Source: Candidatus Hydrogenisulfobacillus filiaventi (GTDB lineage: Bacteria > Bacillota > Sulfobacillia > Sulfobacillales > R501). From it: a DNA stretch of 64,000 bases. The stretch spans positions 1 through 64,000 of the forward strand of contig LR778114.1 in assembly GCA_902809825.1 (NCBI GenBank), in the 5' to 3' direction. The notes beneath the pieces were generated by a model. That model saw only the letters and a list, made by a program, of their open reading frames with translations, did no database searches and had not been told where the DNA came from. A program made the position numbers and the translations under genes. The first letter of the stretch is position 1, and every line of letters starts with the position of its first letter. Below, in pieces: positions 37,653-46,001 of the stretch.

Positions 37653-37686
37653 GGGGGCCGCCGGCACCGGCCGGCGGCCCCCTTTC
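37653..37686 (+). terminator. Rho-independent terminator after the oxidase operon
   Basis: Perfect 12-base-pair stem GGGGGCCGCCGG (37653-37664) with CCGGCGGCCCCC (37671-37682), 6-base loop, then TTTCC. It also separates this operon from the convergent ptsI. Confidence 0.85.
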
Positions 37687-37690
37687 CGTG

Positions 37691-39355
37691 TCAGGGGGCG
37701 GAATGGGCCCGACGGAAGTCGTCCACCAGACGTTTCACCTGATCGGGACCGGCGGCGGCCAACGCCGTCGTCGCCAAGGCTTCCGCATCCGTCACCGTGA
37801 AACGGCTTAGCTCTCCCTGGAAAGCCGGCAAGCGTGACGGGCTCATGCTGAATTCCCGCAGGCCGAGTCCTATCAGCAGGGCGGCCGCAGCGGGGTCTCC
37901 CCCCATTTCCCCGCAAATCCCGGCGGCGATGCCGGCTGCCCCGGCGGCCCGGCTCACCTCCCGGATCAGACGCAGCACAGCCGGATGCTGCGGCTGGTAT
38001 AAACCGGCCACGGCTGGGTTTCCGCGATCCACCGCCAGGGTGTACTGCACCAGGTCATTGGAGCCGATACTGAAGAAGTCGGCGCGGACGGCCAGCGCAG
38101 CAGCGGTGAGGGCCGCCGCCGGGGTTTCCACCATGATCCCGAAGGCCACCGGGGGGGCGGCCGGCACCTGGCGCCGCGCTTCCTCCCAGATGGCGCGGGC
38201 CGCCTCCACCTCTTCCACGGTGCTCACCATGGGCAGCATCACCCGCAGAGGGGCGGGGCCGGCGGCGGCGGCGCGCAGGATGGCACGGAATTGGATCAGC
38301 AGGCGGGCGGGGTGCCGGAAACCTAGCCGGATGCCGCGCAGGCCCAGGAACGGGTTGGGTTCCGCCGCGGAGCTTTTGTCGCCCCCATAGTCGAACGTGC
38401 GGATGGTCACCGGCCGGGATCCCGCCTGCCGGGCCACGGCAAGGTAAGCCTGGAACTGGACCTCCTCCGGCGGGTCGTCGGTATCCTCCCACAGGAACTC
38501 GGTGCGCAGGAGGCCGATGCCTTCGGCACCGGCGGTGAAGGCGGCCGCCGCCTCCTCCGGCCGGTTGAGGTTGGCCAGCACCGTGATCCGGGTGCCGTCC
38601 CGCGTGCGCGCAGGCCCCGGGGCGCGGGCCGGACGGGCGGCGGCCTGGCGGCGGGCTTCCAGCAGGCGTCGGGTGGCGGGATCGGGGTCGACCCAGACCA
38701 GGCCTTCCCCGCCCTCCACCCAGACCTGGCTGCCGGGCCGGACGGCGGCCAGGAAGGCGGGGCCCAGCCCGAAGACCGCCGGCAGGTCCAGGGCCCGCAC
38801 CAGGATGGCCAGGTGGGAGGCCGGTCCGCCTTCCGCCAGGGCCAGGGCAGCCACCGTTCCCGGCGGCCGCTCCAGCAGCCAGGCCGGCCCAAGGTCCCCG
38901 GCACACACCACCGCCCCGGCCGGTACCGTTTCGGGTGCAGCGCCGGCCAGGGCACGCTGCAGGAGGCCGGCCACGGCCTCCACATCGGCGGCACGTTGCT
39001 GCCAATACGGCTCGGGCAGGCGGCGTAAAGCCCCGGCGAAGCCGGCGGCGGCGGCCTGCAGGGCCTCCGGAGCGGACCGGCCCTGCCGGACACCATCGCG
39101 GACCTGCCGGTCCAGCGAGGGATCAAGGGCCATGAGGCGCTGGGCCTCCGCCATTTCGCGGCCGGTCCCGGCTTCCCGGCGGGCGAGGGCGGCTAGGTGC
39201 GCAGCCACTGTCTGGCGTGCCTGCTCCCAGCGGGCCTCCTCTTCGGCAGGGGTACCGGCCGGCCCGGGGCCGGCAGCCGGGGCGGCGGGGAGCCAGGCCG
39301 GCCCTGTGGCCAGCCCGGGCTGGATGGCGATTCCGCGGAAGGGGGCGGTGCTCAT
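37691..39355 (-). CDS. ptsI: PTS enzyme I (phosphoenolpyruvate-protein phosphotransferase)
   Basis: Transfers phosphate from PEP to HPr. 554 residues with phospho-histidine domain GGPASHLAILVRALD (His181), PEP-binding motifs GIGLLRTEFLW, RTFDYGGDK, FFSIGSNDLVQYTLA, and active Cys in GICGEMGG. ATG 39355 overlaps the ptsH stop (ATGA). Slightly shorter than Bacillus enzyme I (about 570). The last gene of the GntR-EIIA-nagA-ptsH-ptsI cluster. Confidence 0.96.
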   Translation of the reverse strand: MSTAPFRGIAIQPGLATGPAWLPAAPAAGPGPAGTPAEEEARWEQARQTVAAHLAALARREAGTGREMAEAQRLMALDPSLDRQVRDGVRQGRSAPEALQAAAAGFAGALRRLPEPYWQQRAADVEAVAGLLQRALAGAAPETVPAGAVVCAGDLGPAWLLERPPGTVAALALAEGGPASHLAILVRALDLPAVFGLGPAFLAAVRPGSQVWVEGGEGLVWVDPDPATRRLLEARRQAAARPARAPGPARTRDGTRITVLANLNRPEEAAAAFTAGAEGIGLLRTEFLWEDTDDPPEEVQFQAYLAVARQAGSRPVTIRTFDYGGDKSSAAEPNPFLGLRGIRLGFRHPARLLIQFRAILRAAAAGPAPLRVMLPMVSTVEEVEAARAIWEEARRQVPAAPPVAFGIMVETPAAALTAAALAVRADFFSIGSNDLVQYTLAVDRGNPAVAGLYQPQHPAVLRLIREVSRAAGAAGIAAGICGEMGGDPAAAALLIGLGLREFSMSPSRLPAFQGELSRFTVTDAEALATTALAAAGPDQVKRLVDDFRRAHSAP

Positions 39356-39615
39356 CCGCTCTGCCTCCCTATTAACAGTCCGCGGAGCGTCGTCAGGGCT
39401 GCCTCGCTGTCTGGTCCGTCGCACAGCAAGGTGAGGGTGGTGCCCTCCCGGGCACCTAAGCTCAGGACTTCCAGGATGCTCTTGCCGTCGACCTCCCGGT
39501 CCCCCAGCCGCAGGCGGACCGAACAGGCAAAGCCGGCGGCTGCCCGCACGAACTCGGCCGCCGGCCGGGCGTGCAGGCCCTCGGGATGGGTGATGGTCAC
39601 GGTGGTCTGGCGCAT
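39352..39615 (-). CDS. ptsH: Phosphocarrier protein HPr
   Basis: 87 residues. Phosphorylatable His15 lies in EGLHARPAAEFV and regulatory Ser46 in GKSILEVLSLGA, the site used by HPr kinase in Firmicutes, so catabolite regulation is possible. It starts 1 base beyond the nagA stop and overlaps ptsI by 4 bases. Confidence 0.95.
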   Translation of the reverse strand: MRQTTVTITHPEGLHARPAAEFVRAAAGFACSVRLRLGDREVDGKSILEVLSLGAREGTTLTLLCDGPDSEAALTTLRGLLIGRQSG

Positions 39616-39616
39616 C

Positions 39617-40822
39617 CTAACCCTCCCGCTGGTAGGCCACCTGGCCCCGCACCCACACCTGCTGCACATGGCCTTCGGCGTCCAATGCCACCAGATCGGC
39701 ATCCATCCCCCGGGCCAGTTGCCCCTTGCGGCCCCACATGCCGGCGATCTTGGCCGGGGTGAGGGTGACCATGCGAATGGCGTCGGCCCAGCCCACACCG
39801 GTCAGCCCCACCAGGTTACGCACCGCGCGGTCCAGGGTGAGGGTGCTGCCGGCCAGGGTCCCGTCCGGCAGGCGGGCAATCCCTTCATGGACGATGATCT
39901 CCTGCTCACCCAGCACATAGGTCCCGTCCGGCATCCCGGCCCCGGCTACGGCATCGGTGACCAGGGCGATGGCCTCCGGCCCGCGCGCCATCACCGCCAG
40001 TTTCAGGGCGGCCGGGTGCACATGCACCCCGTCGGCGATGAGCTCGACCGTCACCCGGCGGTCGGTGAGGAGGGCTCCGACCGCTCCCGGTTCCCGGTGA
40101 TGGAACCCCGCCATGCCGTTGAAGAGATGGGCACAGTGGGAGAGCCCGCGGTCGATTGCCTGATGGAGGTCCTCGTACGAGGCTAGGGTATGCCCGGCGG
40201 AGGGTCTGAGCTTGTACTTGAGGAGGGCCTCCAGGAAGCGGCCTTCAGGGTCGAGCTCCGGGGCATAGTCCACGATGCGCAGCCAACCCCGGTCCACCGT
40301 CATCCAATCGTCGAGTTCCCCTACGTCCGGCGCGCGCAGGTGTTCCGCCGGCTGGGCGCCGCGCCGCCCGGGGTTGAGGAACGGCCCCTCGAGGCGGATG
40401 CCGACCACTTGCGCGGCATTGACCGGCATGCCGCCTTCCGCCAGCCCGGCCCAGCGGCGGATCTGATGGATGGTCGCCTCGCGGTCGCCGGCCACCAGGG
40501 CGGGCACGAAACCGGTGACCCCGGTGGGGATCAATTGTTCGGCCAGCCCCTGCAGGGCGTTCATGTTGCCGGTGGAGGCGTCGTAGCCCCCGAAGCCGTG
40601 GATGTGCAGGTCGATGAACCCGGGGGCGAGGCGCAGGGGCCGGAGGTCGACGACGTCGGCCTGGTTGTGGCCCAGTTCGTTGCGGACCCGCTCGGCCGCC
40701 GCCTCGGCGTCCGCCACCGGCCATACGGCGGCAATTTTGGGACCATTCAAAACCACCGCTGCCGGCCCTGGAACTTCCTCGGGAGTAAACAAGGTATCCG
40801 CCACCAGGATCTTGGTGCGCAC
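39617..40822 (-). CDS. nagA: N-acetylglucosamine-6-phosphate deacetylase
   Basis: Removes the acetyl group from GlcNAc-6-phosphate, feeding amino-sugar catabolism or wall recycling. 401 residues of the amidohydrolase fold: HIHGFGG (His73, His75), LEGPFL, the metal ligands in SAGHTLA and HLFNGM, and the catalytic Asp in LVTDAVAGAG. Sits in a PTS operon, so its substrate probably enters as a phosphosugar. No nagB lies in the window. Confidence 0.95.
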   Translation of the reverse strand: MRTKILVADTLFTPEEVPGPAAVVLNGPKIAAVWPVADAEAAAERVRNELGHNQADVVDLRPLRLAPGFIDLHIHGFGGYDASTGNMNALQGLAEQLIPTGVTGFVPALVAGDREATIHQIRRWAGLAEGGMPVNAAQVVGIRLEGPFLNPGRRGAQPAEHLRAPDVGELDDWMTVDRGWLRIVDYAPELDPEGRFLEALLKYKLRPSAGHTLASYEDLHQAIDRGLSHCAHLFNGMAGFHHREPGAVGALLTDRRVTVELIADGVHVHPAALKLAVMARGPEAIALVTDAVAGAGMPDGTYVLGEQEIIVHEGIARLPDGTLAGSTLTLDRAVRNLVGLTGVGWADAIRMVTLTPAKIAGMWGRKGQLARGMDADLVALDAEGHVQQVWVRGQVAYQREG

Positions 40823-40864
40823 CGCCCGATCATCCTTCCGCTTGCCTAAGGTTCCCGCCGGGGA

Positions 40865-41305
40865 TCAGTGGCGGGCCGGGCGTTGCCCGTGTTTCAAGGA
40901 TGCCTCCACGTCCAGGATACTGTCGCGCCCGGCTTCAATGGCGGCGGCCACCAGCTCCGTCAGGGGAGCCGCCTCCTCCCGCCGGATGAGCACCGTCAGG
41001 AGCATGGCCAGATTGAGACCGGCCACCAGGGCCAGTTGTCCGGGCCGGGCCTGCACCAGGGGGAGCGGGGCGCTGCTGGCGCTCCCACCGGCCAGGTCGG
41101 CCAGGATCAGGGCGGGGCCGGTACCGCCGGTCGCCTCCTCCACCAGGGCCGCCACCCGGTTGCGGAAGGCGGCCGCCGGTTCCTCCGGGTCGCGGCCGGC
41201 CGCCCATAGCGCCGCCTGGGGCCCAAGAATGTCTTCGGCCGCCGCTTTCAGGGCTTCACCCACTGTTCCATGTGTGACCAGGACCACCGGGGTCGGGGTG
41301 TCCAC
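40865..41305 (-). CDS. PTS EIIA component, mannose family
   Basis: 146-residue cytoplasmic domain with the phospho-histidine near the N-terminus (VTHGTVGEAL, His12 from this start), LILADLAGGSASSAPL and ALVAGLNLAMLL, all typical of EIIA-Man. ATG 41311 would touch the ribosome site AAAGGAGG, so GTG 41305 is preferred. No EIIB, EIIC or EIID gene is in the window. Relatives such as DhaM also use this fold, so a regulatory or non-transport role is possible. Confidence 0.85.
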   Translation of the reverse strand: MDTPTPVVLVTHGTVGEALKAAAEDILGPQAALWAAGRDPEEPAAAFRNRVAALVEEATGGTGPALILADLAGGSASSAPLPLVQARPGQLALVAGLNLAMLLTVLIRREEAAPLTELVAAAIEAGRDSILDVEASLKHGQRPARH

Positions 41306-41384
41306 CGGCATCCTCCTTTCCGGCCAGGGCTGGCATGCGCTTTAGGGCACCGGATGTATCGTACCGCTCCCGCGGGCAGGCGGC

Positions 41385-42119
41385 TCAGGTCAGCTCCACT
41401 ACAAACCGGTACCGGTCGGCCCGCAACCACGCCACCGTGTACTCGAAGGGGCGGCACAACAGGTCGCGGGTGGTACGGGTCAGCCGGAATACCGGCACGC
41501 CGGGCCGGATTTCCAATGGTCCGGCCACGGCGGCCGGAGCCCGGGCGGCCTCCAGGGTCTGGGTGGCTTTGCCGAAGGGCACCCCGCAATTCTCGCGCAG
41601 GAACCGGTAGAGGGAGCCGCCGGGATCGAAGCGGGCCGGATCCGGGCAGAAGTTCAAGGGGATGACGGTCTCCTCCACCGCCAGGGGCAGCCCGTCGCCG
41701 GTGCGCAGGCGGCGCAGGATCCACACGGGGGACGACACCGGCTGCTTGAAGATGGCGGCCAGCTGCGGGTCCGCCTCCGCGATGCGTTGTCCGAGCAGGC
41801 GCGCGCCCGGCGCCATCCCGCGCAGCAGCAGGGCTTCCGAGAAGGAGAGGAGCCCGCTCAGGCGTTCCTCCAGCCGGGGCCCCGCCACCCGCCATCCCCG
41901 ACCGGGGATGCGTTCCAGCCATCCGGCCGCCGTCAGCTCCGCCAGGCCGGCGCGCACCCGGGTTCGGCTTATCCCCAGGCGGGCGGCCAGCTCCTCGGCG
42001 GACGGCAGCGGATCCCCCGGCCGCAGCTCATGCTGGTCGATACGGGTGCGGATCCAGTCGCGGAGGCGGGCCAGGGCCGGGCCCGGTCCCGGCTGTCCGT
42101 CGAGTGCCAAGGCGGCCAC
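41385..42119 (-). CDS. GntR-family (HutC/NagR type) transcriptional regulator
   Basis: 244 residues: winged helix at the N-terminus (LPSAEELAARLGISRTRVRAGLAEL) and a chorismate-lyase-like UTRA effector domain (WILRRLRTGDGLPLAVEETVIPL). Members of this subfamily (NagR/YvoA) repress amino-sugar genes and bind glucosamine-6-phosphate. Position at the head of the nagA-PTS cluster fits. GTG 42119 is assumed; TTG 42110 is an alternative with a better ribosome site. Confidence 0.88.
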   Translation of the reverse strand: MAALALDGQPGPGPALARLRDWIRTRIDQHELRPGDPLPSAEELAARLGISRTRVRAGLAELTAAGWLERIPGRGWRVAGPRLEERLSGLLSFSEALLLRGMAPGARLLGQRIAEADPQLAAIFKQPVSSPVWILRRLRTGDGLPLAVEETVIPLNFCPDPARFDPGGSLYRFLRENCGVPFGKATQTLEAARAPAAVAGPLEIRPGVPVFRLTRTTRDLLCRPFEYTVAWLRADRYRFVVELT

Positions 42120-42143
42120 CTCGCAGGCAGGGACTTGATGCCA

Positions 42144-43103
42144 TCATAGTGAACCGGTTCCGGGCCCGTCAACCGCAACCCGGGCCGGGGCGGGCGCCAG
42201 CAGGAGCACGGTGGCGATGATGGCCCCGGCTCCGGCCAGCCCGGCCGGGCCCAGGCGCACCCCCAGAAAGGCCATGGCCGCGCCGGTGGCGGCCAGGGGT
42301 TCCGCGCTGGCCAACAGGGCGGTGTCGGTGGCGGGGAGATAGACCCGGCTGGCGAGGTACAGGTAGAAGGGCAGCAGGGTGCCGAGCACCACCACCCCTG
42401 CCGTCAGCAGCCAGGCGGCGGGCGGCAGATGCGGCCACAGCGGGCGGGGCGCGTGCACCACCAACAAGAGACCGGATCCGGTCAGCATGCCCCAGCCCAT
42501 CGTGGCCGCGGGGCCATAACGTTGGAGCAGGGGCTGGGGATAGACGGTGTAAAAGGCCAGGGCCGCGGCCGAGGCCAGGCCCCATCCCAGTGCTGCCGGT
42601 GCCAGCGCCAGGCGGGCCCAGTGGCCGCCTGTGACCAGGAGGGCGGTGCCGGTGGTGGCCAGCATCACCGCCAGCCCTTCCCGGCGGCCGGGCAGGCGCC
42701 GGCGAACCACCGCCCGCCCGCCCACCAGCAGCGCGGGGGCCAGATACTGCAGCAGGGTGGCGGTGGCGGCGTTGCCGGCGGCGATGGCGGCTAAGTAGGC
42801 GTATTGCACCCCCAGCATGCCGCCGGCGGCAAAAGCCATCAGCCGCCACCGGTCCCGGGGGTGGCGCCAGACGGCGGCTCCCCGCCGCCCTTCCCGCAGC
42901 AGGGTGAGCAGGGTCAAGGCCGCGCCGGCCAGCAGCAGACGCACGGCGGTCAACCAGCCGGGAGCCAGGTGCAGGTCCTGGAATAGCACCTGGGCTGCGG
43001 TACCGGATAGCCCCCAGAGGACGGAGGCGGTCAGAACCATCCACGCACCCCGTCTGCGTCCCGGGTACGCAGGCCGGGGGTGTTGCACCCGATCGGTCGC
43101 CAT
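42144..43103 (-). CDS. EamA/DMT-family transporter
   Basis: 319 residues, ten helices in two five-helix repeats, each ending in the EamA motif (WLSGTAAQ-type start; LLASAEPLAATGAAMAFLG in the second). Probably exports an amino acid or metabolite. GGAGG precedes the ATG. Confidence 0.88.
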   Translation of the reverse strand: MATDRVQHPRPAYPGRRRGAWMVLTASVLWGLSGTAAQVLFQDLHLAPGWLTAVRLLLAGAALTLLTLLREGRRGAAVWRHPRDRWRLMAFAAGGMLGVQYAYLAAIAAGNAATATLLQYLAPALLVGGRAVVRRRLPGRREGLAVMLATTGTALLVTGGHWARLALAPAALGWGLASAAALAFYTVYPQPLLQRYGPAATMGWGMLTGSGLLLVVHAPRPLWPHLPPAAWLLTAGVVVLGTLLPFYLYLASRVYLPATDTALLASAEPLAATGAAMAFLGVRLGPAGLAGAGAIIATVLLLAPAPARVAVDGPGTGSL

Positions 43104-43178
43104 GAGGCCGCATCGCCTCCTGCCGGATTCCCCTCCAGGGTACGGCAGCCGGCTGCGCAGGACCAGGGGGGCGCCTGT

Positions 43179-43646
43179 TCAGTGGTCCTGGTGATGATCC
43201 TTCTTCGGCGAGCTTCCGGCCGCAGGGGGCGCAGCCAGGGCGCTGCGGACCAGGGTCCGGGACGGCGGCAGGAAGGGCAGGGGAATGGGGGATCGGTAGG
43301 CATAGCGGACGGTGAGTTGCTTCATGCCATGATCGGACAGCCGGTCTCCACTGGCCGGGGGATCCTGGGCGGCCCGCCTGCAGGTCACCTGCGCCCGGGC
43401 GGGCTGGAGGCCGATGCCTTCCCCGACCGCCTCGCGGCCGGCCTGTTTGGCCTCGGAGCAGCTGCCGGTGGCCGAATAGGCGGCCGCGGCCACATCGGCG
43501 GCATGCTGCACGGTGTAGGCGGCATCCACCAGCAGCATGAGGGCCAGCACCCCCAGGGCCAGGAACAGGGCCACCGGCAGCAACAGGGCAAACTCCACCA
43601 GGGCCTGGCCTTTCCGGCCCGACCGGGGCCCGAACCGCAGTCGCAT
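43179..43646 (-). CDS. TadE-like pilus assembly protein
   Basis: 155 residues. The N-terminus (GQALVEFALLLPVALFLALGV) is the TadE signature: a glutamate at +5 of the prepilin-like helix, followed by a periplasmic region with three cysteines. Such pseudopilins help build Flp/Tad pili. No other tad gene is nearby, so it is an orphan. TAGGAGG precedes the ATG at 43646. The C-terminal tail is rich in Pro, Ser and His and not conserved in composition. Confidence 0.75.
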   Translation of the reverse strand: MRLRFGPRSGRKGQALVEFALLLPVALFLALGVLALMLLVDAAYTVQHAADVAAAAYSATGSCSEAKQAGREAVGEGIGLQPARAQVTCRRAAQDPPASGDRLSDHGMKQLTVRYAYRSPIPLPFLPPSRTLVRSALAAPPAAGSSPKKDHHQDH

Positions 43647-43807
43647 ACCCGCTCCTCCTAGGACGGAAACCTGTCGGGGTTTTCCTGACAACGATAGAAG
43701 GTGGTTTCGCGACACCGGCCTGGGATTCCTGCTTCCCGGTTCCCGGCCTCCGCAAAAAACCGGCGCCCGCGGCCGGAATGCGCGGGCGCAGGCGGCGGAG
43801 GCCGCTC

Positions 43808-44233
43808 TTACGATTCCACCGGGGCGGGGGCGGGCTCCTCCTGCGGCGGGGTCCCGCCGGTCTCCACCAGCTCATACACCCCGCGGCTCACCTGCCGGAA
43901 CTCATGGGAGCGGCGCAAGGTTTCGCGGACCACGTTCTCCACGTGCTGGGCATGGCTGATCCCCATCTCCCGCAGCTGGCGGGCCGCCTCCCCGATGCGG
44001 ATGCGGCCGCCGGACGCCCGGGCCAGATCCCGTAGCGCTTCAGCGATGGGCGGTTTTCCTTCCCCGGTCCGCCGGCCGTGGGCCCGTGCGGCCCGTGGCG
44101 CCGCCGCCGGGGCGGGCTCGGAGCTCACCAGGGCAATGGCCCGGTCAATGGCCCGCAAATCCTCCTCCAGGCGGGAGATTTCCATTTGTAATTGTTGCCG
44201 GCGTTGCAACAGGCGTTCCCATTTGTCCGCCAT
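43808..44233 (-). CDS. HARE-HTH-like protein with N-terminal coiled coil
   Basis: 141 residues: a short coiled coil (LLQRRQQLQMEISRLEEDLR, residues 6-25), an alanine-rich linker, and a C-terminal winged-helix-like region (ISHAQHVENVVRETLRR ... FRQVSRGVYELV) like the HARE-HTH domain of RNA polymerase delta subunit. Regulation of transcription is plausible but unproven. GAAGGAGG precedes the ATG. Confidence 0.55.
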   Translation of the reverse strand: MADKWERLLQRRQQLQMEISRLEEDLRAIDRAIALVSSEPAPAAAPRAARAHGRRTGEGKPPIAEALRDLARASGGRIRIGEAARQLREMGISHAQHVENVVRETLRRSHEFRQVSRGVYELVETGGTPPQEEPAPAPVES

Positions 44234-44570
44234 GGTTCGGTGCCTCCTTCGTTTGTCCGGGACCGGTCCGGCGCAGTTTCGGGCGCCCGGATGCCGGCTC
44301 GGCCCATGACGGACCATGTCCAGACCGGCGCCCGGACGGTGCGGGACACCACAACACCAGTGTGTGCCGACGGGTCACGGTTCAATTCCATGGTAATGTG
44401 TTGCCGCCGGGGCAACAAGAGGTACCCCCTGGAGGATGCGGAACGCCGACGTTGTGCAAGAGCCCGGGAGCGGTCTGCCATGGTGGAATCTTGCGGGGCT
44501 TGTAGCCGATCGAATGTTGTGGAAAAACCGGGCAGGCCTGTCCGCAACATGCCCGGGGCGGCCGGGTCCC
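44234..44570. other. Intergenic region upstream of the HARE-HTH gene
   Basis: 337 bases without a gene. It holds the perfect dyad TGTTGCC...GGCAACA at 44399-44417 (7 bp arms, 5-base loop), which could be an operator or weak terminator. I see no good -35/-10 pair for the gene read leftwards. Confidence 0.4.
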
Positions 44571-44608
44571 CAACAAACGAACGGGGCGGCGGCTGCTGCC
44601 GTCGCCCC
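44571..44608 (-). terminator. Rho-independent terminator after the DUF1641 gene
   Basis: An 11-base-pair stem (44583-44593 with 44598-44608, one G-U pair), 4-base loop. On the minus strand it is followed by GTTCGTTTGTTG. It ends the tusA-SQR-DUF1641 transcript. Confidence 0.75.
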
Positions 44609-44634
44609 GGTGGGGACTGCGGGTCCGCGGCCGG

Positions 44635-45990
44635 TTACTGAGGGGCCGGTGTGCCTACGGCACCCGGGGCCCGGCGCAAGAGTGCCAGCGACCACTTGAC
44701 CCCGCGGGCGACTTCCGGATCCTTGAGGCGCCGGTTGAGGGCCATCAGCCCCAGCGGGGCCCGGTCGGATTCGGCGTCTGCCACCGCCGCCTCCATGGCC
44801 TGCATCAGGTGGTCGAGGCGGCGGAGGGTGTCGCCCGCCAGCAGGCGGCTGACGGCCTCCCAGGTGCCGTCGGCCTGCCACGCCGCCATCTGCTGCAGCA
44901 CCGGCAGGGCGCCGTTAAGGACCTGGATACCCTGCAGCAGGGCGGCCCGGGTGTTGGGCTCGTTGATCCAGCTGCCCAGTTCCCCCAGGCCAGCCGCCAT
45001 GCTCGCCAGGCGTTCCACCATCCCCGGCACTACCCCGTCCAGGGCGGCCTGACCCAGGGCTACGGCCGGTTTCATCAACCGGACCAGATCCGGCAGCTGA
45101 TCCAGCGCCTCCAGCAGGGCCTCCTGGATGCGCGGTTCCTGGATGCGGGTCAGGACGCCGCTCAGGCTGCCGACCAGGCTGCCCATGCGCTCCACCATGC
45201 CCGGGGTGATGGCGGCGGAGGCGGTTTCCAGGAGGCGCAGCACCGGCAGCAGGGTGTCGCTGACCGCCGGCAGCACCTCGATCAGGCGCAAGGCGGCGTC
45301 CCGGACGGGGGGTTCGTTGAGGCGTTGGGCGATCTCCCCCAGCCCGGCCAGCAGGCCGGCGGTGCGCTCGATCATGCCCGGACTGATGGCATCATTCAGC
45401 CCCCGCAGCAGGCTGAGGAGCGGCAGCAGGGTGGCCTGGACGTCGGGGAGGGCGGCGATGAGCTCCTGGGCAGCCGCTTTGGCGCGCGGTTCCGCCACCC
45501 GGTCGGCGATCTCCCCCAGGCTGGTGACCAGCTGCATAGCCCGTTCCACCATCCCGGGGGTGACCGAGTCCTGGGTGGCTTTCAGCCAGGACAGCAACGG
45601 CAGCAGGGTGGCCTGCACGTCGGGCAGCCGGTCGATCAGCGCCTCCAGGGCGGCCCGGTTGGCTGGCTCGGCGGCCCGGCGCGCCACCAGCCCCAAATCG
45701 GCCAGCAGGGCCGCCGCCCGGGATGCCATCTCCGGGGTGACCGAGTCCTCGAGGCCGCCCAGGAGGTCGACGGCCGGCTTCAAGGCGGCGGTCAGCTCCG
45801 GCAGCATGCGCAACAGCTGCAGCACCGCGGTGCGGGTGGCGGTGTCCTCCACCTGCCCGGCGATCTCCCCCAGGGCTTCCACCACCTTGCCCAGCCGCTC
45901 GACCATGCCCGGGGTGACGCTGTCGCGCACCGCGGCCAGCAGTTCCTCCAGCTCTTTGAGCTGGCGCTCGAGTTCCAGATCGATTGCCAT
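44635..45990 (-). CDS. DUF1641-family protein with six 59-residue repeats
   Basis: 451 residues, all-helical. The motif 'D-S-V-T-P-G-M-V-E-R' and variants occur at residues 23, 82, 141, 200, 259 and 318, exactly 59 apart. Each repeat continues with a helix (GLGEIA), an EP turn and LPDVQATLLPLL. The C-terminus (GLMALNRRLKDPEVARGVKWSLALLR) is the conserved end of DUF1641, whose members accompany SQR or formate dehydrogenase genes. Role unknown; probably a scaffold or membrane-associated partner of the flavoprotein. Starts 11 bases after the SQR stop. Confidence 0.85.
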   Translation of the reverse strand: MAIDLELERQLKELEELLAAVRDSVTPGMVERLGKVVEALGEIAGQVEDTATRTAVLQLLRMLPELTAALKPAVDLLGGLEDSVTPEMASRAAALLADLGLVARRAAEPANRAALEALIDRLPDVQATLLPLLSWLKATQDSVTPGMVERAMQLVTSLGEIADRVAEPRAKAAAQELIAALPDVQATLLPLLSLLRGLNDAISPGMIERTAGLLAGLGEIAQRLNEPPVRDAALRLIEVLPAVSDTLLPVLRLLETASAAITPGMVERMGSLVGSLSGVLTRIQEPRIQEALLEALDQLPDLVRLMKPAVALGQAALDGVVPGMVERLASMAAGLGELGSWINEPNTRAALLQGIQVLNGALPVLQQMAAWQADGTWEAVSRLLAGDTLRRLDHLMQAMEAAVADAESDRAPLGLMALNRRLKDPEVARGVKWSLALLRRAPGAVGTPAPQ

Positions 45991-46001
45991 GGGGCGCCCC
46001 C

